From: an uncultured Litoreibacter sp.
Lineage (GTDB): Bacteria > Pseudomonadota > Alphaproteobacteria > Rhodobacterales > Rhodobacteraceae
Direction: 5' to 3'
Assembly (NCBI GenBank): GCA_947504205.1
Contig: CANNGL010000002.1
Coordinates: forward strand, 186,001 to 250,000
DNA length: 64,000 bases
In this document: positions 1 through 10,155 of the stretch, in pieces
How the letters are laid out: each line of letters starts with the position of its first letter
Position numbering within the stretch: the stretch's first letter is position 1
Made by a program: the position numbers and the translations under genes
Notes under the pieces: generated by a model
Database searches by the model: none
Told to the model about the DNA's origin: nothing
The model's input: the letters and a program-made list of their open reading frames with translations, nothing else

Positions 1-52
1 GAAACGCGCAACCGACAATCCCAATAACTGATGGAGCGATGTAGCGTAGCAT
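1..52 (-). CDS. SURF1-family cytochrome oxidase assembly protein (N-terminus only, cut by window edge)
   Basis: Only the first 17 codons lie in the window. They read MLRYIAPSVIGIVGCAF, a short start followed by a hydrophobic segment, as in the N-terminal membrane anchor of SURF1 proteins. The ATG at 50-52 is preceded on the minus strand by a GAGGGA ribosome-binding site. The gene lies directly downstream of ctaE, where SURF1 sits in many Rhodobacteraceae cox clusters. SURF1 assists heme a insertion into oxidase subunit I. The call rests on position and a hydrophobic start, so any small membrane protein remains possible. Confidence 0.5.
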   Translation of the reverse strand, partial: MLRYIAPSVIGIVGCAF

Positions 53-70
53 CGAGGTCCCTCTAAAGCC

Positions 71-97
71 GAAGCGCGAGGCCAGACCCCGCGCTTC
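71..97. other. Hairpin between ctaE and the SURF1-like gene
   Basis: GAAGCGCG at 71-78 pairs with CGCGCTTC at 90-97, an 8-bp stem with two further G-C pairs inside. There is no T-run on either side, so it is not a classical intrinsic terminator. It may be an RNA-processing or stability element between ctaE and the next gene. Confidence 0.4.
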
Positions 98-123
98 CTA
101 ATCTCGCATTATTTGTTGGGCGC

Positions 124-924
124 TTAGCCGCCCCAGATATACACGGCAGCGAACAGGAACAGCCACACCACGTCAACGAAGTGCCAGTACCAAGCTGCAG
201 CTTCAAATCCGACGTGCTTTTCAGGCGTGAAATGCCCTTTGTAAGCGCGAATCAGGCAGACCGTCAGGAAGATCGTGCCGACCAGAACGTGAAAGCCGTG
301 GAAGCCCGTCGCCATGAAGAAGTTGGCGCCATAGATGTTGCCCGAGAAGCCGAAGGCTGCATGGCTGTATTCGTATGCCTGAAACGCTGTGAAAAGCGCC
401 CCCAGCGCGATCGCCAACCACAACCCGCTCTTGAGGTCTTTGCGGTTGTTTTCATGGGCCAGCGCATGGTGCGCCCAAGTAGCAGCCGCACCTGAGCAAA
501 GCAGGATCAGCGTGTTGATCAGCGGCAGATGCCAAGGATCAAAGGTTTCGATACCCGCAGGCGGCCAGACGCCATCAACGGCAGGGCTGTCGGGCCCCAT
601 CGGATACATCGCGTGTTTGAAGAAAGACCAAAACCACGCCACGAAGAACATGACTTCCGACATGATGAAGAAGATGAAGCCATAGCGCAGACCAATGCGA
701 ACCACCGGTGTGTGATCCCCCTGTTGGCTTTCTTCAACGACTTCCGCCCACCAGCTGAACATAACGTAAAGCACGCCAGCAAAGCCTGCGAGGCCAAGCC
801 AAGGTGATCCGCCCTTCATCCAGAGCACGGCACCCGTCAGCATCAGGAAAGCTGCGACGGCACCCAGAAACGGGTTAATCGACGGTGGCAGGATGTGGTA
901 GTCGTGGTTTTTAGCGTGTGCCAT
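124..924 (-). CDS. ctaE: Cytochrome c oxidase subunit III
   Basis: Subunit III of the aa3-type heme-copper oxidase, an inner-membrane core subunit that stabilises subunit I and its proton pathways. The 266-residue product has the usual length and about seven hydrophobic segments. Family-typical stretches are visible, such as the N-terminal HDYHILPPS, the WFWSFFKHA region and the GFHGFHV segment. It is the fifth gene of a minus-strand cluster ctaC-ctaB-small ORF-ctaG-ctaE, 21 bases after ctaG. The subunit I gene is not in this window, which is common in alphaproteobacteria. Confidence 0.97.
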   Translation of the reverse strand: MAHAKNHDYHILPPSINPFLGAVAAFLMLTGAVLWMKGGSPWLGLAGFAGVLYVMFSWWAEVVEESQQGDHTPVVRIGLRYGFIFFIMSEVMFFVAWFWSFFKHAMYPMGPDSPAVDGVWPPAGIETFDPWHLPLINTLILLCSGAAATWAHHALAHENNRKDLKSGLWLAIALGALFTAFQAYEYSHAAFGFSGNIYGANFFMATGFHGFHVLVGTIFLTVCLIRAYKGHFTPEKHVGFEAAAWYWHFVDVVWLFLFAAVYIWGG

Positions 925-945
925 GGATGTCCCTCTTATTCGGAC

Positions 946-1527
946 TTAGTTAATATCAGTCTTGGAGCGGGTTGAAAGCGCTGCCTGCACTTCCTCCTGC
1001 TCGATTTCGTAAAACGTGTAGCTCAGTGTGATCTCTTCGACAAATTTGCCGTCTTTGTCTTCGACAATTTCAGGGTCGACATAGAACGTCACAGGCATCT
1101 GAAGGCGCTCACCGGGTTGCAAAATCTGCTCTTCAAAGCAGAAGCAGTCGATCTTGGTGAAGAAACCACCAACAGTGAACGGAAAAACGTTGTAGCTGGC
1201 CGAGCCTGCAATCGGGCGATCTGTCGGGTTGTAAGCCTCGTAGAAGGCCAATCCGGTTTCACCGATTCGAACTTCCATCTCGCGCTGAACGGGCGTGAAC
1301 TTCCACTCCATCCCCTTGGCAAGGGAGCCGTCGAACCGAATCTTGATTGTCTGATCAAGGATCACGTCCGACCCGGCATCGGCCTCAAGCGTCGTGCCAC
1401 CGTAACCCGTTACACGGCAGAACCAGTCGTAAAGCGGAACCGACGCAAAGCCCAATCCACCCATCGTCAGCACCAAAGCGACAAGCGACGCCACTGTGCG
1501 GGATTGGGGGGACAGACGCGCAAACAT
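946..1527 (-). CDS. ctaG: Cytochrome c oxidase assembly protein CtaG (Cox11 family)
   Basis: Copper chaperone that delivers copper to the CuB site of subunit I. It has a single N-terminal membrane helix (about residues 12-30), a conserved Cys in YDWFC just after it, and the copper-binding CFC motif near residue 129, as in Cox11. I place the start at the ATG ending at 1527: it overlaps the TGA of the upstream small gene (TGATG) and has GGAG eight bases before it. A TTG one codon upstream is less likely. The product is 193 residues, normal for the family. Confidence 0.96.
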   Translation of the reverse strand: MFARLSPQSRTVASLVALVLTMGGLGFASVPLYDWFCRVTGYGGTTLEADAGSDVILDQTIKIRFDGSLAKGMEWKFTPVQREMEVRIGETGLAFYEAYNPTDRPIAGSASYNVFPFTVGGFFTKIDCFCFEEQILQPGERLQMPVTFYVDPEIVEDKDGKFVEEITLSYTFYEIEQEEVQAALSTRSKTDIN

Positions 1528-1715
1528 CAATTGCTCTCCGGCTCAGTGATCGAGGGCCGCACAGCGTGATCAAACCCTTCGATCATTCCGCCATTGCCGA
1601 GCTTGACCATCGTCAGGCCAAAGACGATTGCGACGAAACCAAGCAAAACCAGCCCGACGCCGATATTGCGCCCAGAGCGGCGTTGATGAATCTCGTGTTC
1701 GACCCGAGGCGCCAT
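1527..1715 (-). CDS. Small single-helix membrane protein of the cox cluster
   Basis: A 62-residue protein with a basic N-terminal stretch (HQRRSGRN) followed by one hydrophobic helix (about residues 17-35) and a short hydrophilic tail. It fits between ctaB and ctaG with a TGATG stop/start overlap at both ends, which argues strongly that it is translated and coupled to its neighbours. Small one-helix proteins (CoxF-like) occupy this position in related clusters. Its exact role is unknown and I assign none beyond association with oxidase assembly. A GTG three codons upstream (1722-1724) is an alternative start. Confidence 0.75.
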   Translation of the reverse strand: MAPRVEHEIHQRRSGRNIGVGLVLLGFVAIVFGLTMVKLGNGGMIEGFDHAVRPSITEPESN

Positions 1716-2650
1716 CAGAACCACGCCTCCATGCCGGCTTTCACCCAGATCGCTTGCAGCAGAAGCGCGCCGAAATGCAGGAACAAATAGCTCAGCGACT
1801 GGCGGAAGTATTTCTTCTCGGCGCGATATTGATCGGCCTCTGCCATATCCTCATCACGCTGCCACAACTTCCATGCCCCCAGCAAAAACTTGGCGTTCAG
1901 GTAAAGCGCGACCGAAAGATAGATCCAGCCGCCGATAGAAGTGAATGCCGTGCCGATCGCCAAGGGCGCCAAAAGCGCCGTGTAGATCAGGATTTGCTTG
2001 CGTGTTTCGCGCCGACCATGGGTCACGGTCAGCATGGGCACACCAGCCTTGGAATAATCTTCGTTCATGAAAAGCGCCAAGGCCCAGAAATGCGGCGGCG
2101 TCCACATGAAGATCAGCGTGAACATCAAGATACTCTCGACTGAAACACCACCCGTGGCCACGGCCCAGCCGATCATCGGAGGGAAGGCGCCCGCAGCGCC
2201 GCCGATCACGATGTTCTGCGGCGTCCAGCGCTTGAGCCACATCGTGTAGACAACCGCATAGAAAAAGATCGTGAAGGCCAGAATGCCCGCCGCAACCCAG
2301 TTGGCCGCAAGTCCCAGCATTGTAACCGAGATAAAGGACAGCCACAGACCCAGCGACAGCGCCTCACCCGGCTGCACGCGCCCCGACGGGATGGGACGCT
2401 TCGCCGTACGACGCATAACCGTGTCGATGTCATGGTCATACCACATGTTCAGCGCACCAGAGGCGCCACCGCCCAGCGCAATGAACAAGATCGCCACAAA
2501 GGCGATGAACGGATGCACCGCAACCGGCGCCACAAACACACCAACAGCGGCTGTGAAAACGACCAGCGACATCACGCGCGGCTTGAGAAGCGCAACGTAG
2601 TCGCCGAACTCCGCGTCACCTGTTCCGATCTGTTGGGTTGCGTCTGTCAT
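1715..2650 (-). CDS. ctaB: Protoheme IX farnesyltransferase (heme O synthase)
   Basis: Integral membrane prenyltransferase of the UbiA superfamily that attaches a farnesyl group to heme b to give heme O, the precursor of heme a for the aa3 oxidase. The 311-residue product has the signature NxxxDxxxD motif at N68, D72 and D76, and about nine hydrophobic segments. It lies 45 bases after ctaC and is translationally coupled (TGATG) to the small membrane protein gene that follows. Length and motifs match the family. Confidence 0.97.
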   Translation of the reverse strand: MTDATQQIGTGDAEFGDYVALLKPRVMSLVVFTAAVGVFVAPVAVHPFIAFVAILFIALGGGASGALNMWYDHDIDTVMRRTAKRPIPSGRVQPGEALSLGLWLSFISVTMLGLAANWVAAGILAFTIFFYAVVYTMWLKRWTPQNIVIGGAAGAFPPMIGWAVATGGVSVESILMFTLIFMWTPPHFWALALFMNEDYSKAGVPMLTVTHGRRETRKQILIYTALLAPLAIGTAFTSIGGWIYLSVALYLNAKFLLGAWKLWQRDEDMAEADQYRAEKKYFRQSLSYLFLHFGALLLQAIWVKAGMEAWF

Positions 2651-2695
2651 CTGTCATCCTGCGAAAAAGGCGGGATGGACCCGCCTGATATCGCC

Positions 2696-3574
2696 TTAGT
2701 TCGAGGCCACTTGAATGGTTGGTGCAATGCCTGCGAATTCTTCCTTCGCGCCCGCAAGCCACGCGTCATACGCTTCCTGCGACACCACTTTCACGGTGAT
2801 CGGCATATAAGCATGAGAAATACCGCAAAGCTCCGAACACTGACCGAAGTAAACGCCCTCTTTCTCGGGCTTGAACCAAAGTGCCGCCAAACGGCCAGGG
2901 ACACCGTCCTGCTTCACTCCGAAGGACGGGATGGTCCATGAGTGGATCACGTCGGCTGCGGTCACCTGCATCACGACAGTCTTGTTGACCGGAACAACAA
3001 CGGCAGTGTCGGTGGCGAGAAGGAATTCATCCTTCGAATACCCGGCCTCAACCAGTTCTGCTTCTACATCCGGCGTAAGGCGGTTCTCGCCCGCACCGAT
3101 CATGATGCTGTCGAAGGCAAAGCCCTCATCGACATATTCGTAGCCCCAGTACCACTGATACCCGGTGGCCTTGATAACGATGTCACCTTCCGGAATACGC
3201 TGCTGCTTGAACAGAACCGGCAGAGAGAACGCACCAATCACGACGAGGATAACCACCGGGATCAAGGTCCAGGCAACCTCAAGCGGAGAGTTGTGGGTGA
3301 ATTTCGCAGGCTCCGGGTTCCGCTTGGCGTTGAAGCGCAGCACCACAACGGCCAGCAGCGCGACAACGAACAAAGTGATCACGGTGATGATGACCAGCAG
3401 AAAATTGTCCAACCAGATGATGTCGCGCATCAACTCGGTTGTCGGTTCCTGAAAGTTGATCCCGTCCTGTGAGGGACGTCCCACGATTGGCAGGTCTTTC
3501 AAAGCGTCCTGCGCTTGTACCCCTGTGGCGGTCAGCGCCGCGGCGATCGCGGCGAAAATCGTCGAAATTCGCAT
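2696..3574 (-). CDS. ctaC: Cytochrome c oxidase subunit II
   Basis: Accepts electrons from cytochrome c at the binuclear CuA centre on the periplasmic face. The protein starts with a cleavable signal peptide (hydrophobic to about residue 20, ending VQAQ), then two membrane helices (about residues 54-75 and 96-115) and the CuA cupredoxin domain. CuA ligands are visible: H211 in IHSW, then C246, E248, C250, H254 and M257 in the [12 protein letters not shown] segment. First gene of the minus-strand cta cluster, divergent from tldD across a 161-base intergenic region that should hold both promoters. Confidence 0.97.
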   Translation of the reverse strand: MRISTIFAAIAAALTATGVQAQDALKDLPIVGRPSQDGINFQEPTTELMRDIIWLDNFLLVIITVITLFVVALLAVVVLRFNAKRNPEPAKFTHNSPLEVAWTLIPVVILVVIGAFSLPVLFKQQRIPEGDIVIKATGYQWYWGYEYVDEGFAFDSIMIGAGENRLTPDVEAELVEAGYSKDEFLLATDTAVVVPVNKTVVMQVTAADVIHSWTIPSFGVKQDGVPGRLAALWFKPEKEGVYFGQCSELCGISHAYMPITVKVVSQEAYDAWLAGAKEEFAGIAPTIQVASN

Positions 3575-3735
3575 GTTTGTTTCCCGTCGTTATCAGAGGT
3601 GTGCGCGGTCGGCACGGAATCCCCCGTTGCGTCTGGCCCGGGAGAAACCATATTAGCCTGACAGGGGCAAGCACCCTGAGACCTCTCGCGCTACCATGCC
3701 GCAGGTAATTTAGCGCCAAATCCAAGGATTCGCTC

Positions 3736-5166
3736 GTGACCAAACAAAGCCCCGCCCCATTCCGCCCGTTTGAGACCGCCCTGGACCGCGAGCGCGCATT
3801 GCAGATTGTGAAATCTGCGACTGATGGAGCAGATGACGGCGAACTGTTTCTGGAGCGCAAGCGCGGAGAGGTTTTTGCCTTTGATGACGGGCGCCTCAAA
3901 ACCGCCAGTTACGACGCATCCGAAGGGTTCGGCCTGCGTGCTGTACGGGGGGAAACCGCGGGCTACGCCCATGCAACAGAAATTTCGGAACAGGCGCTGA
4001 TCCGCGCCGCTGAAACCGCGCGCCTGGCGGTTGGTGACGGTGGCGGCACGCTGTCAGCCGCGCCCAAACCTACCAATCATCGCCTTTACACGGATCAAGA
4101 CCCGATGGCTGGCGCAAGTTTCAGCACCAAAACGGATCTGTTGCGCGAAATCGATGATTTTGCCCGTGCACTGGACAAACGGGTCGTTCAGGTCTCTGCC
4201 TCACTGGCAGCGTCACATCAGGAGGTTGAGATTCTCCGCCCGGATGGCCTGCATGTCTCCGATACCCGCCCCATGGCGCGCATGAATGTCTCTGTGATCG
4301 TCGAACGCGATGGCCGCCGCGAGGGCGGTAGCGCAGGCGGCGGTGGGCGCCACGGGCTCGATGGTCTCCTCAATCCTGATCACTGGCAAGGGCTTGTACG
4401 CGAAGCGCTGCGCGTCGCTGTGGTCAATCTTGACGCTGAACCGGCCCCCGCGGGCGTGATGGATGTGGTGCTTGGCCCCGGCTGGCCCGGCATTTTGCTG
4501 CACGAGGCGATCGGTCACGGGCTGGAAGGCGATTTCAACCGCAAGAAAACCTCCGCCTTTTCAGGATTGATGGGCCAACGCATCGCCGCAAAAGGGGTCA
4601 CGGTCCTCGATGATGGGACAATCCCGGACCGACGGGGCTCCATCACCGTTGACGACGAAGGCACGCCATCCGGCAAAAATACCCTGATCGAGGACGGCAT
4701 CTTGGTCGGATATATGCAGGATCGACAAAATGCCCGCCTCATGGGGGTGGATGCCACAGGCAACGGACGCCGCGAAAGCTATGCGCATGCGCCCATGCCA
4801 CGCATGACAAACACCTACATGCTGGGCGGCACAGCAGAACCCGAGGCGATTGTGAAAGATCTCAAGGACGGCATCTACGCCGTGGGGTTTGGCGGTGGAC
4901 AAGTCGATATCACCAACGGTAAATTCGTCTTTTCCTGCACCGAAGCCTACCGCGTGAAGAACGGCATCGTCGGGGCACCCGTCAAGGGAGCCACGCTGAT
5001 CGGCGATGGTGCGACCGCACTTAAGCAAATCCAGGCCATCGGCAATGACATGGCGCTGGACCCCGGCATGGGGAATTGCGGCAAACAAGGCCAATGGGTG
5101 CCGGTGGGCGTAGGTCAACCGACGCTGATGATTGGCGGCCTCACGGTTGGCGGCTCAGCAACTTGA
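3736..5166 (+). CDS. tldD: Metalloprotease TldD
   Basis: Member of the TldD/PmbA (U62) family, which with TldE forms a zinc protease that degrades unfolded peptides and processes microcin-type peptides. The zinc-binding HExxxH motif reads HEAIGH at residues 256-261, and the third ligand Cys is in GNCGKQG at residue 448. At 476 residues it is full length. The start is GTG with AAGGA eight bases upstream. It is transcribed away from ctaC; this tldD/ctaC arrangement is common in Rhodobacteraceae. The partner tldE/pmbA is not in the window. Confidence 0.96.
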   Translation: MTKQSPAPFRPFETALDRERALQIVKSATDGADDGELFLERKRGEVFAFDDGRLKTASYDASEGFGLRAVRGETAGYAHATEISEQALIRAAETARLAVGDGGGTLSAAPKPTNHRLYTDQDPMAGASFSTKTDLLREIDDFARALDKRVVQVSASLAASHQEVEILRPDGLHVSDTRPMARMNVSVIVERDGRREGGSAGGGGRHGLDGLLNPDHWQGLVREALRVAVVNLDAEPAPAGVMDVVLGPGWPGILLHEAIGHGLEGDFNRKKTSAFSGLMGQRIAAKGVTVLDDGTIPDRRGSITVDDEGTPSGKNTLIEDGILVGYMQDRQNARLMGVDATGNGRRESYAHAPMPRMTNTYMLGGTAEPEAIVKDLKDGIYAVGFGGGQVDITNGKFVFSCTEAYRVKNGIVGAPVKGATLIGDGATALKQIQAIGNDMALDPGMGNCGKQGQWVPVGVGQPTLMIGGLTVGGSAT

Positions 5167-5397
5167 GTCGCCCCAACCTGTGTTCGAGATTACCATTTCA
5201 GCGCGCGCTCCTCGCCATTTCTGGCGAGCCTGACGCACATTAATAATTCTTAACGTATTTCAACTCTGAAATTTTATTCGAAATATTTTCAATGCTTTAG
5301 ACATGTTTCCAGCGATCTTGAATTAAATAATCTAGCCATTCACATCTCCTTAACCCGCCATCGTTCAAATTAGCTTCAATGATCAGACGGAGCAACG
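5167..5397. promoter_or_regulatory. AT-rich intergenic region before dprA, with hairpin after tldD
   Basis: A hairpin (CTCGCCA at 5211-5217, TGGCGAG at 5222-5228) follows tldD and could end its transcript, though no T-run follows. The rest, from about 5235 to 5380, is strikingly AT-rich compared with its surroundings. One possible promoter is TTAACG, 17 bases, TTTATT within 5250-5280; this is weak pattern matching. The dprA ribosome-binding site is GGAG, five bases before the ATG. Confidence 0.35.
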
Positions 5398-6531
5398 ATG
5401 GCTGGCGACCTGCTGTCTACCCCACCCCCCCTCGCACCCCTAAGACCTCGGGGCACCTCTGTCGCAGAGCTTCGTCTGATCAGATCCTATCGTGTCGGAC
5501 CTTCCACATATCATCGGCTGCTTGCCGAACATGGCTCGGCGGAGGCTGCGCTTGACGCACTCCCGAAGGTAGCCGCTGCAGCCGGGGTCAAGCGCTATTC
5601 TCTGTTTTCGCAAGATGCAGCAGAACGTGAGCTGGAGCTTGGAACGCGATTGGGCGCCTCCCTGCTCTCTCAAGATGATCCGCGCTACCCCTCTGATCTT
5701 AAAGATATTTCAGACGCGCCGCCGTTGTTGTGGGCGACTGGGCGGCTCGATCTGTTGCGCCAACCGAGCGTCGCCATGGTCGGCGCCCGAAACGCTTCAT
5801 CGCTCGGGCGTCGCATGGCCACAAAGCTGGCGACCGATCTTGGACAGGCCGGGTTGCTGACCGCATCAGGGCTGGCGCGCGGCGTCGACACGGCCGTGCA
5901 TATGGCCTCCCTCGACACCGGGACTATTGCTGTCGTGGCTGGCGGTCTGGATGTCATCTACCCACCCGAAAACGCCAAACTCCATGACGAGATTGCGCAA
6001 AAAGGGGTGATCTTGAGCGAGCAACCCCTTGGGCTGCAACCAATCGCCCGTCACTTCCCCAGACGAAACCGGATCATTTCGGGTCTGGCCCGGGCCACTG
6101 TTATCATTGAAGCCGCGGCCAAATCGGGCAGCCTGATCACCGCCCGAAACGCCTTGGACCAAGGTCGTGAAGTTCTGGCCGTGCCGGGTCATCCGTTCGA
6201 TGCGCGTTCGTCCGGGTGCAATATGTTGTTGAGGGACGGGGCAACGCTAGTGCGCTCTGCCGACGACATCATTGAAGCATTACGTCAGCCCAGCGTGCCC
6301 GCGTCGAACACCCGCCCGAACGAAGACGCACCGCAGATCCATCCGCATATCGACGCCCATGCTCAGATCTTGCACCTTCTGGGCCCCTCGCCCTTGGCCG
6401 AGGATCAGTTGATCCGCGACCTTGGCGTGCCGCCCGGCGCCGTGCTTCCTGTCCTCACCCGATTGGAGATGGAGGGACAAATCACCCGTAGCTCAGGCGG
6501 GCTTCTTAGCCTTTTGCCCCAAGACCGATAG
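5398..6531 (+). CDS. dprA: DNA-processing protein DprA
   Basis: DprA/Smf binds incoming single-stranded DNA and loads RecA during natural transformation. The 377-residue protein has an N-terminal helical (SAM-like) region, a central Rossmann-type domain with VGARNASSLG, GLARGVDTAVH and the FPRRNRIISGL segment, and a C-terminal winged-helix region (from about residue 310). It starts at an ATG preceded by GGAG. Its last 39 bases overlap the 3' end of the convergent EamA transporter gene. No other competence gene is nearby. Confidence 0.96.
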   Translation: MAGDLLSTPPPLAPLRPRGTSVAELRLIRSYRVGPSTYHRLLAEHGSAEAALDALPKVAAAAGVKRYSLFSQDAAERELELGTRLGASLLSQDDPRYPSDLKDISDAPPLLWATGRLDLLRQPSVAMVGARNASSLGRRMATKLATDLGQAGLLTASGLARGVDTAVHMASLDTGTIAVVAGGLDVIYPPENAKLHDEIAQKGVILSEQPLGLQPIARHFPRRNRIISGLARATVIIEAAAKSGSLITARNALDQGREVLAVPGHPFDARSSGCNMLLRDGATLVRSADDIIEALRQPSVPASNTRPNEDAPQIHPHIDAHAQILHLLGPSPLAEDQLIRDLGVPPGAVLPVLTRLEMEGQITRSSGGLLSLLPQDR

Positions 6532-7344
6532 GGCGATCCCGCCCAGCACGATCACCGTCGCAATCAATATCCGCCCGGTTATCACCTCTCCCAGCAACAT
6601 GGCCCCACCCAAAATGGCGATCACAGGTGCCGATAGCTGCGCGACCGCCGCGCGGGTGGCTCCAAGCGTGGGCAGCAATGTGTACCACAGCGCATACCCC
6701 AAGGCCGATGCCACAGCCCCCGACATCAGCGCCATGGTCAGGCCCAGTGCCGAGATGTCTCCCACCTGTCCGAAGATCACAAGTGCACCCAGTGCCAGCG
6801 GAAGACAGAGCAGGAAGTTCGCAGCCGTCCCGGCCAGCGCATCTCGTTCCAACCGCCCCGTCAGGGAATAGATGCCCCACCCAATTCCCGCGACGACCAT
6901 CAGCAGGCTGCCGGCCAGCGGCGGCGCTGCGGCGCCCGGCAGAAAGAGATACACCAGTCCCGCAAAGGCCAGGGCTGCGCCAACCCAGCGCCGCAACGGA
7001 ATATCTTCCCGCCTCAACAAAGCGCCCGCGAACATGGTGATCTGCACGATGCCGAAGACGATCAGCGCCCCGATCCCCGCATCCAAGGACACATAGGCCA
7101 GCGAAAAGCCAAGCATATAGGCGGCCAGTGACAAGGCGCCGGTCAGTCGGACCCGTCCCGTAAAGCCAAGCGTGGAGCCTCGAAGCCGGACCAGCACCAA
7201 AAGCATCGCGCAGCCTGACGCCACGCGAAGCAATGCAAACATCAATGGCTGCATCCCGCCTAAATCGACACCAACCCGCGTCAGCACCGAATTCGCCGCG
7301 AACGCGATCATTGTCAGCGTGGTCAGCAGGAAAAGCCGCATCAT
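6493..7344 (-). CDS. EamA/DMT-family transporter
   Basis: A drug/metabolite-superfamily inner-membrane transporter with about ten hydrophobic helices in two EamA repeats (roughly residues 5-135 and 145-280). I start it at the ATG ending at 7344 (MMRLFLL), just past the TGA of the RidA-like gene, because the longer upstream reading only adds a polar stretch lying inside that gene. Substrate unknown. The coupling with a RidA-like protein hints at amino-acid or imine-related metabolism, which is inference. The C-terminal codons overlap dprA on the opposite strand by 39 bases. Confidence 0.9.
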   Translation of the reverse strand: MMRLFLLTTLTMIAFAANSVLTRVGVDLGGMQPLMFALLRVASGCAMLLVLVRLRGSTLGFTGRVRLTGALSLAAYMLGFSLAYVSLDAGIGALIVFGIVQITMFAGALLRREDIPLRRWVGAALAFAGLVYLFLPGAAAPPLAGSLLMVVAGIGWGIYSLTGRLERDALAGTAANFLLCLPLALGALVIFGQVGDISALGLTMALMSGAVASALGYALWYTLLPTLGATRAAVAQLSAPVIAILGGAMLLGEVITGRILIATVIVLGGIALSVLGQKAKKPA

Positions 7345-7345
7345 C

Positions 7346-7744
7346 TCATCCGTTCGCCGCGAGACTGGCCACAACCCTCAGTTCGACAATGGCACCCTCA
7401 CGGCGCAACCCCGCAACCTCGACCGCGGTCCAGGCAGGGTAAGGCGCGTTCAGATACTCAAGGCGTACCGCGTCAAAGAGATCGAAATGATCACGCAGAC
7501 CAACGTGATAGCTGGTCATCTCCACAATCGCATCCATCTCCAGATCAGCAGCGTGCAACACAAGCGCGACCTTGTCGAAGACCCGGCGAAACTGGGCCTC
7601 CGGGTCGGGTGAAATCTGGCCCTGAGCGTCCCCACCCGCGGTTCCGGTCAGAAACAGATGATCGCCAGACAGAATGCCCGGCGACATGTTCAAAGCCTCC
7701 GCCGCTTGTTTGAACTCGGCCGGGATGATGGCGCGCTTGGGCAT
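7346..7744 (-). CDS. RidA-family protein
   Basis: Small chorismate-mutase-like fold protein of the YjgF/YER057c/UK114 (Rid) family, which typically hydrolyses reactive enamines and imines. The product is about 132 residues, with the family C-terminal pattern (AWTAVEVAGLRREGAIVELRVVA). The usual catalytic Arg of canonical RidA is within the AGLRREGA region, but I cannot assign the subfamily. The start at MPKRAI is favoured by AGAGGA five bases upstream. It appears to be co-transcribed with the EamA transporter that follows immediately. Confidence 0.88.
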   Translation of the reverse strand: MPKRAIIPAEFKQAAEALNMSPGILSGDHLFLTGTAGGDAQGQISPDPEAQFRRVFDKVALVLHAADLEMDAIVEMTSYHVGLRDHFDLFDAVRLEYLNAPYPAWTAVEVAGLRREGAIVELRVVASLAANG

Positions 7745-7825
7745 GTCGATCCTCTCAGGCAACTCTCTTGGTCACTCTGTCTGACCCGCCCCGGATGCTC
7801 AAGGCAGCGGCGCTTCACGAAACTG

Positions 7826-7849
7826 AAAAGGGCCGCCCAAAGGCAGCCC
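7826..7849 (-). terminator. Intrinsic terminator of the groESL operon
   Basis: On the minus strand an 8-bp stem (plus-strand GGGCCGCC at 7830-7837 and GGCAGCCC at 7842-7849, one G-U pair in the RNA) with a four-base loop is followed by TTTT. It lies about 50 bases beyond the groEL stop. Confidence 0.8.
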
Positions 7850-7901
7850 TTCCCTATTCACTTAGCGGTGTAGATCACACAATCCCAAAGGGATCGGGTG
7901 A

Positions 7902-9566
<1,665 letters not shown>

Positions 9567-9614
9567 TCAGTGTTTGAGAAAGCCAGAATATGCGTGGTGT
9601 CACGCATCATCCGT

Positions 9615-9902
9615 TCAGGACAGAATGCCTAGGATGTCGCTCTCTTTCATGATCAACAGCTCTTTGCCATCGACGGTAACTTCTGTGCCGGACCATTTGC
9701 CGAACAGAACCTTGTCACCTTCTTTGACAGCCATCGGGATCAGTTCGCCCGAATCCTTACGCGCGCCTTCGCCAGCGGCAACAATCATGCCTTCTGCTGG
9801 CTTTTCTTTTGCACTGTCAGGAATGATCAGACCACCAGAGGTTTTCTCATCGCTCTCAACACGTTCGACCAGAACGCGGTCGTGAAGCGGTTTCATCGCC
9901 AT
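9615..9902 (-). CDS. groES: Co-chaperonin GroES (10 kDa)
   Basis: Heptameric lid of the GroEL chaperonin. The 95-residue product has the expected [14 protein letters not shown] start, the mobile-loop region ([13 protein letters not shown]) and the [10 protein letters not shown] segment. A GGGAG ribosome-binding site lies eight bases before the ATG. First gene of the groESL operon and directly downstream of the CIRCE element. Confidence 0.98.
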   Translation of the reverse strand: MAMKPLHDRVLVERVESDEKTSGGLIIPDSAKEKPAEGMIVAAGEGARKDSGELIPMAVKEGDKVLFGKWSGTEVTVDGKELLIMKESDILGILS

Positions 9903-9960
9903 CTTTGTAGCTCCCTAGCTCAAAGTTTTCTCCCATGAGGCCCTACTTCGCAGAACCTCG

Positions 9961-9987
9961 TTATCACTCACTCCATGCGAGTGCTAA
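9961..9987 (-). promoter_or_regulatory. CIRCE operator (HrcA binding site) of groESL
   Basis: The sequence TTATCACTC, nine bases, GAGTGCTAA matches the CIRCE consensus TTAGCACTC-N9-GAGTGCTAA with a single mismatch in the left arm as written on the plus strand. It lies about 60 bases upstream of groES and a few bases downstream of the candidate -10 element. This predicts repression by HrcA and induction by heat shock. Confidence 0.93.
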
Positions 9988-9995
9988 CGCTGTGC

Positions 9996-10024
9996 TAGCT
10001 AAGGATCACCCAATCAGGTGTCAA
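9996..10024 (-). promoter_or_regulatory. Candidate groESL promoter (-35 and -10)
   Basis: On the minus strand TTGACA (10019-10024) is followed after 17 bases by TAGCTA (9996-10001). The CIRCE element begins eight bases past the -10, so the start point would fall in or just before the operator, as expected for HrcA control. The -35 is perfect for the housekeeping sigma factor; the -10 is approximate. Confidence 0.65.
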
Positions 10025-10042
10025 CAGGTCTGGCATGAAAAT

Positions 10043-10087
10043 ATCCCAGAAAATTCCGTGGGCTCTAATCAGGGAATTCTCTGGGAT
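10043..10087 (-). terminator. Long inverted repeat, probable terminator of the haloperoxidase gene
   Basis: A 15-base arm at 10043-10057 (ATCCCAGAAAATTCC) and a 15-base arm at 10073-10087 (GGAATTCTCTGGGAT) flank a 15-base spacer. Only one position is not Watson-Crick, and in the minus-strand RNA it becomes a G-U pair. On the minus strand it lies 69 bases past the haloperoxidase stop and is followed by ATATTTTC. It probably stops transcription before the groESL promoter. An operator role for groESL is an alternative. Confidence 0.6.
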
Positions 10088-10155
10088 TACAGTGCCGCTG
10101 GAATCGCGACACATGCAGCTCTCCAAAAACCACGCATGGCCCTTGGAGATATTGC

